NCBI GenBank assembly: GCA_002431355.1
Contig: DJEQ01000083.1
Span: 1-13,951, forward strand
Direction of reading: 5' to 3'
Source: Oribacterium sp. UBA5894
Lineage (GTDB): Bacteria; Bacillota; Clostridia; Lachnospirales; Lachnospiraceae
Length of the DNA stretch: 13,951 nucleotides
Shown here: positions 13,201 through 13,951 of the stretch, piece by piece
Layout of the letters: each line of letters starts with the position of its first letter
How positions within the stretch are numbered: position 1 is the first letter of the stretch
Notes under the pieces: model-generated
Database searches by the model: none
The model's input: the letters and a program-made list of their open reading frames with translations, nothing else
Told to the model about the DNA's origin: nothing
Made by a program: the position numbers and the translations under genes

Positions 13201-13951
13201 CGAAGCCACATGTACTGATTCCGGTATTTCCGGGCAACAACTGTGAGTACGACTCCGCGAAGGCCTGTGCCGATGCCGGACTCGAGCCGGAGATCATCGT
13301 CGTTCGCAACATGACGAAGCAGGATATCAGTGATTCCGTCGAGCAGGTAGCGAAGCGCATTGCCGAGTCCCAGATGATCTTTATCCCAGGCGGCTTCTCC
13401 GGTGGTGACGAGCCGGATGGCTCTGCGAAGTTCATTACCTCCTTCTTCCGGAATGAAGCCGTGAAGAATGCCACGATGGATATGCTGAATAAGCGGGACG
13501 GTCTCATGCTCGGTATCTGTAACGGCTTCCAGGCCCTCATCAAGCTCGGCCTCGTACCGTATGGTGAGATCCGTGATACCGATGCGCACTGCCCGACCCT
13601 GACCTTCAACACGATCGGCCGTCACCAGTCAAAGATCGTTCGTGTCCGTGTGGCCTCGAACATGTCTCCATGGCTGGAGGACAGCCAGCCGGGCGATATC
13701 TACAGCGTTCCGATCTCTCACGGTGAAGGTCGCTTCCTCTGTGAGCCGGAGCTTTTCCAGCAGCTCGTTGAGAATGGCCAGATCGCGACACAGTACGTAG
13801 ACCTCGAGGGACATCCGACGATGGACATCCAGTACAACCCGAACGGTTCCTACTATGCGGTCGAGGGTATTACCTCCCCGGATGGCCGTGTCTTCGGAAA
13901 GATGGGCCATGCCGAGCGCTGGGATGACGGCCTCTATAAGAACGTCCCGGG
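10242..13951 (+). CDS. purL: PurL, FGAM synthase with fused glutaminase (3' end cut by window)
   Basis: This enzyme converts FGAR + glutamine + ATP to FGAM. The frame is open for 1236 codons to the window edge. The N-terminal part (about 1-150) is PurS-like. The synthetase motif WSDHCRHTTF places the conserved His at 222. FKNETHNHPTEIEPFGG and a second PurM-like half with GISAIGGKDSMSG follow. The glutaminase domain starts near residue 988, with nucleophile Cys1093 in LGICNGF and His1223/Glu1225 in GHAERW. It is therefore the one-chain Firmicutes type (~1240 residues), not the split PurS/PurQ/PurL complex of B. subtilis, and only about the last 10-20 residues should be missing. The ATG has AGGAGGAA about 9 nt upstream. 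I saw no frameshift. Confidence 0.95.
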   Translation, partial: MVNRIYVEKKQGLRHEAQGLRHDIRHILLIQNLTDVRLLNRYDVEGLDSETFEKAVRLVLSEPQLDEVSTELPKEDGAYVFAVEFLPGQFDQRADSAAQCIQILTQGERPKVRSAKVYLLYGKLSDEEIAEIKKYVINPVESREASLEPYTTLDVKYDIPTEVETLTGFIDAPDAELDAFRKEKGLAMDLDDLEFCRDYFKSEHRDPSITEIRMIDTYWSDHCRHTTFLTTIDQVDFADATLQKAWDRYLAAREELQRTKPINLMDIGTLAAKVLKKEGKLQKLDESEEINACTVKIKVTVDGEVQDWLLLFKNETHNHPTEIEPFGGAATCIGGAIRDPLSGRSYVYQAMRVTGAGDPTVPVQETMKGKLPQRKLVTTAANGYSSYGNQIGLATGLVDEIYHPGYVAKRMEIGAVVAAAPAENVRREVPAPGDVVILLGGRTGRDGIGGATGSSKSHNVESLEKDGAEVQKGNAPEERKLQRLFRNPEASRLIKRCNDFGAGGVSVAIGELADGLDIDLDKVPKKYAGLDGTELAISESQERMAVVVAPEDMERFLQLAHEENLEATHVADVTDTNRLVAHWNGKNVIDLSRDFLNSNGAEKHITVKTAAGGSIAREVRGSFAENYAALAEDLNVVSKRGLSERFDSTIGAGTVLMPFGGKKQRTPIQAMAAKISVEKGHTEDTSVMAYGYNPFITEKNCYKGAYLAVVESAAKLIATGAGFEDTYLTFQEYFGKPGREPERWGQPLEALLGAFNAQLDLGISAIGGKDSMSGTFEKLDVPPTLVSFAITTENAKNIVSPEYKAAGHPVLWLKPQYRDELPEKDALLALFRSVHQLVLDGKLASIYTPTYGGVAEAVLKQCMGNELGFDFAPSLSVEDIFSYQYGSFLLELTSAADRDAIYQNTALQQAGIIVADLGVTTDNAEIRYNDETLKLSDLEDSYEDRLEKVFSCNMNLEKDAENERAATDVTIPDHVEEEWIAPAVQVAKPHVLIPVFPGNNCEYDSAKACADAGLEPEIIVVRNMTKQDISDSVEQVAKRIAESQMIFIPGGFSGGDEPDGSAKFITSFFRNEAVKNATMDMLNKRDGLMLGICNGFQALIKLGLVPYGEIRDTDAHCPTLTFNTIGRHQSKIVRVRVASNMSPWLEDSQPGDIYSVPISHGEGRFLCEPELFQQLVENGQIATQYVDLEGHPTMDIQYNPNGSYYAVEGITSPDGRVFGKMGHAERWDDGLYKNVP

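Noticed and set aside
10386..13625. Two ~530-codon minus-strand open frames across purL
   Set aside because: These are codon-bias shadows of purL, with no ribosome binding site or known motif. The forward frame has full FGAM synthase motifs throughout.
1..13951. Mobile element, CRISPR array, toxin-antitoxin or defence system
   Set aside because: I saw no transposase, integrase, repeat-spacer array or long inverted repeats. The content is housekeeping tRNA, chaperone and purine genes.

Overview
The window looks like Bacillota (Firmicutes) chromosome, most likely a gut- or rumen-type anaerobe of Clostridia (Lachnospiraceae-like) or Erysipelotrichia. The reasons are a PurF of the self-processed, [4Fe-4S]-ligating type, a one-chain ~1240-residue FGAM synthase carrying its own glutaminase, a split PurO plus stand-alone AICAR transformylase in place of bifunctional PurH, a divergent HtpG, and a CIRCE-like element. 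Strong AGGAG-type ribosome binding sites and tRNA genes without encoded CCA are compatible with this. Coding DNA is moderately GC-rich, with proline codons almost only CCG/CCA. The exact genus is inference.

Layout: every gene I accept is on the + strand. Positions 1-100 are leader/spacer with no convincing promoter. Positions 101-430 hold three tRNA genes: Asn(GTT), then Thr(TGT) 4 nt later and an intrinsic terminator, then a CAT-anticodon tRNA with its own terminator. Positions 431-683 are the htpG control region: a promoter with an extended -10 overlapped by a CIRCE-like HrcA operator, then a leader with an 11-bp perfect hairpin. htpG (Hsp90) fills 684-2768.

Between htpG and purE (2769-3134) lies a compact unit. 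It has a near-consensus sigma-A promoter 5 nt after the htpG stop, about 150 nt of self-complementary RNA that also contains a 46-codon ORF with a ribosome binding site, and a strong terminator. A possible purE promoter overlaps that terminator, and a second long hairpin sits just before purE. I regard the unit as either a small structured RNA (6S-like) or a small-protein/leader-peptide gene. It is the least explained part of the window.

From 3135 to the right edge runs a de novo purine operon: purE, purF, purM, purO, AICAR transformylase, purN, purD and purL (purL is cut by the edge, probably within ~20 residues of its end). Together these cover PRPP to FGAR (PurF, PurD, PurN), FGAR to AIR (PurL, PurM), AIR carboxylation or N5-CAIR mutation (PurE), and AICAR to IMP (AICAR transformylase, PurO). 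SAICAR synthetase (purC), adenylosuccinate lyase (purB) and purK are not in the window. Gaps are 3-80 nt and each gene has a good Shine-Dalgarno; the longer gaps (77 nt before purN, 80 nt before purL) hold no promoter I can support, and the purN gap carries a stable non-terminator hairpin.
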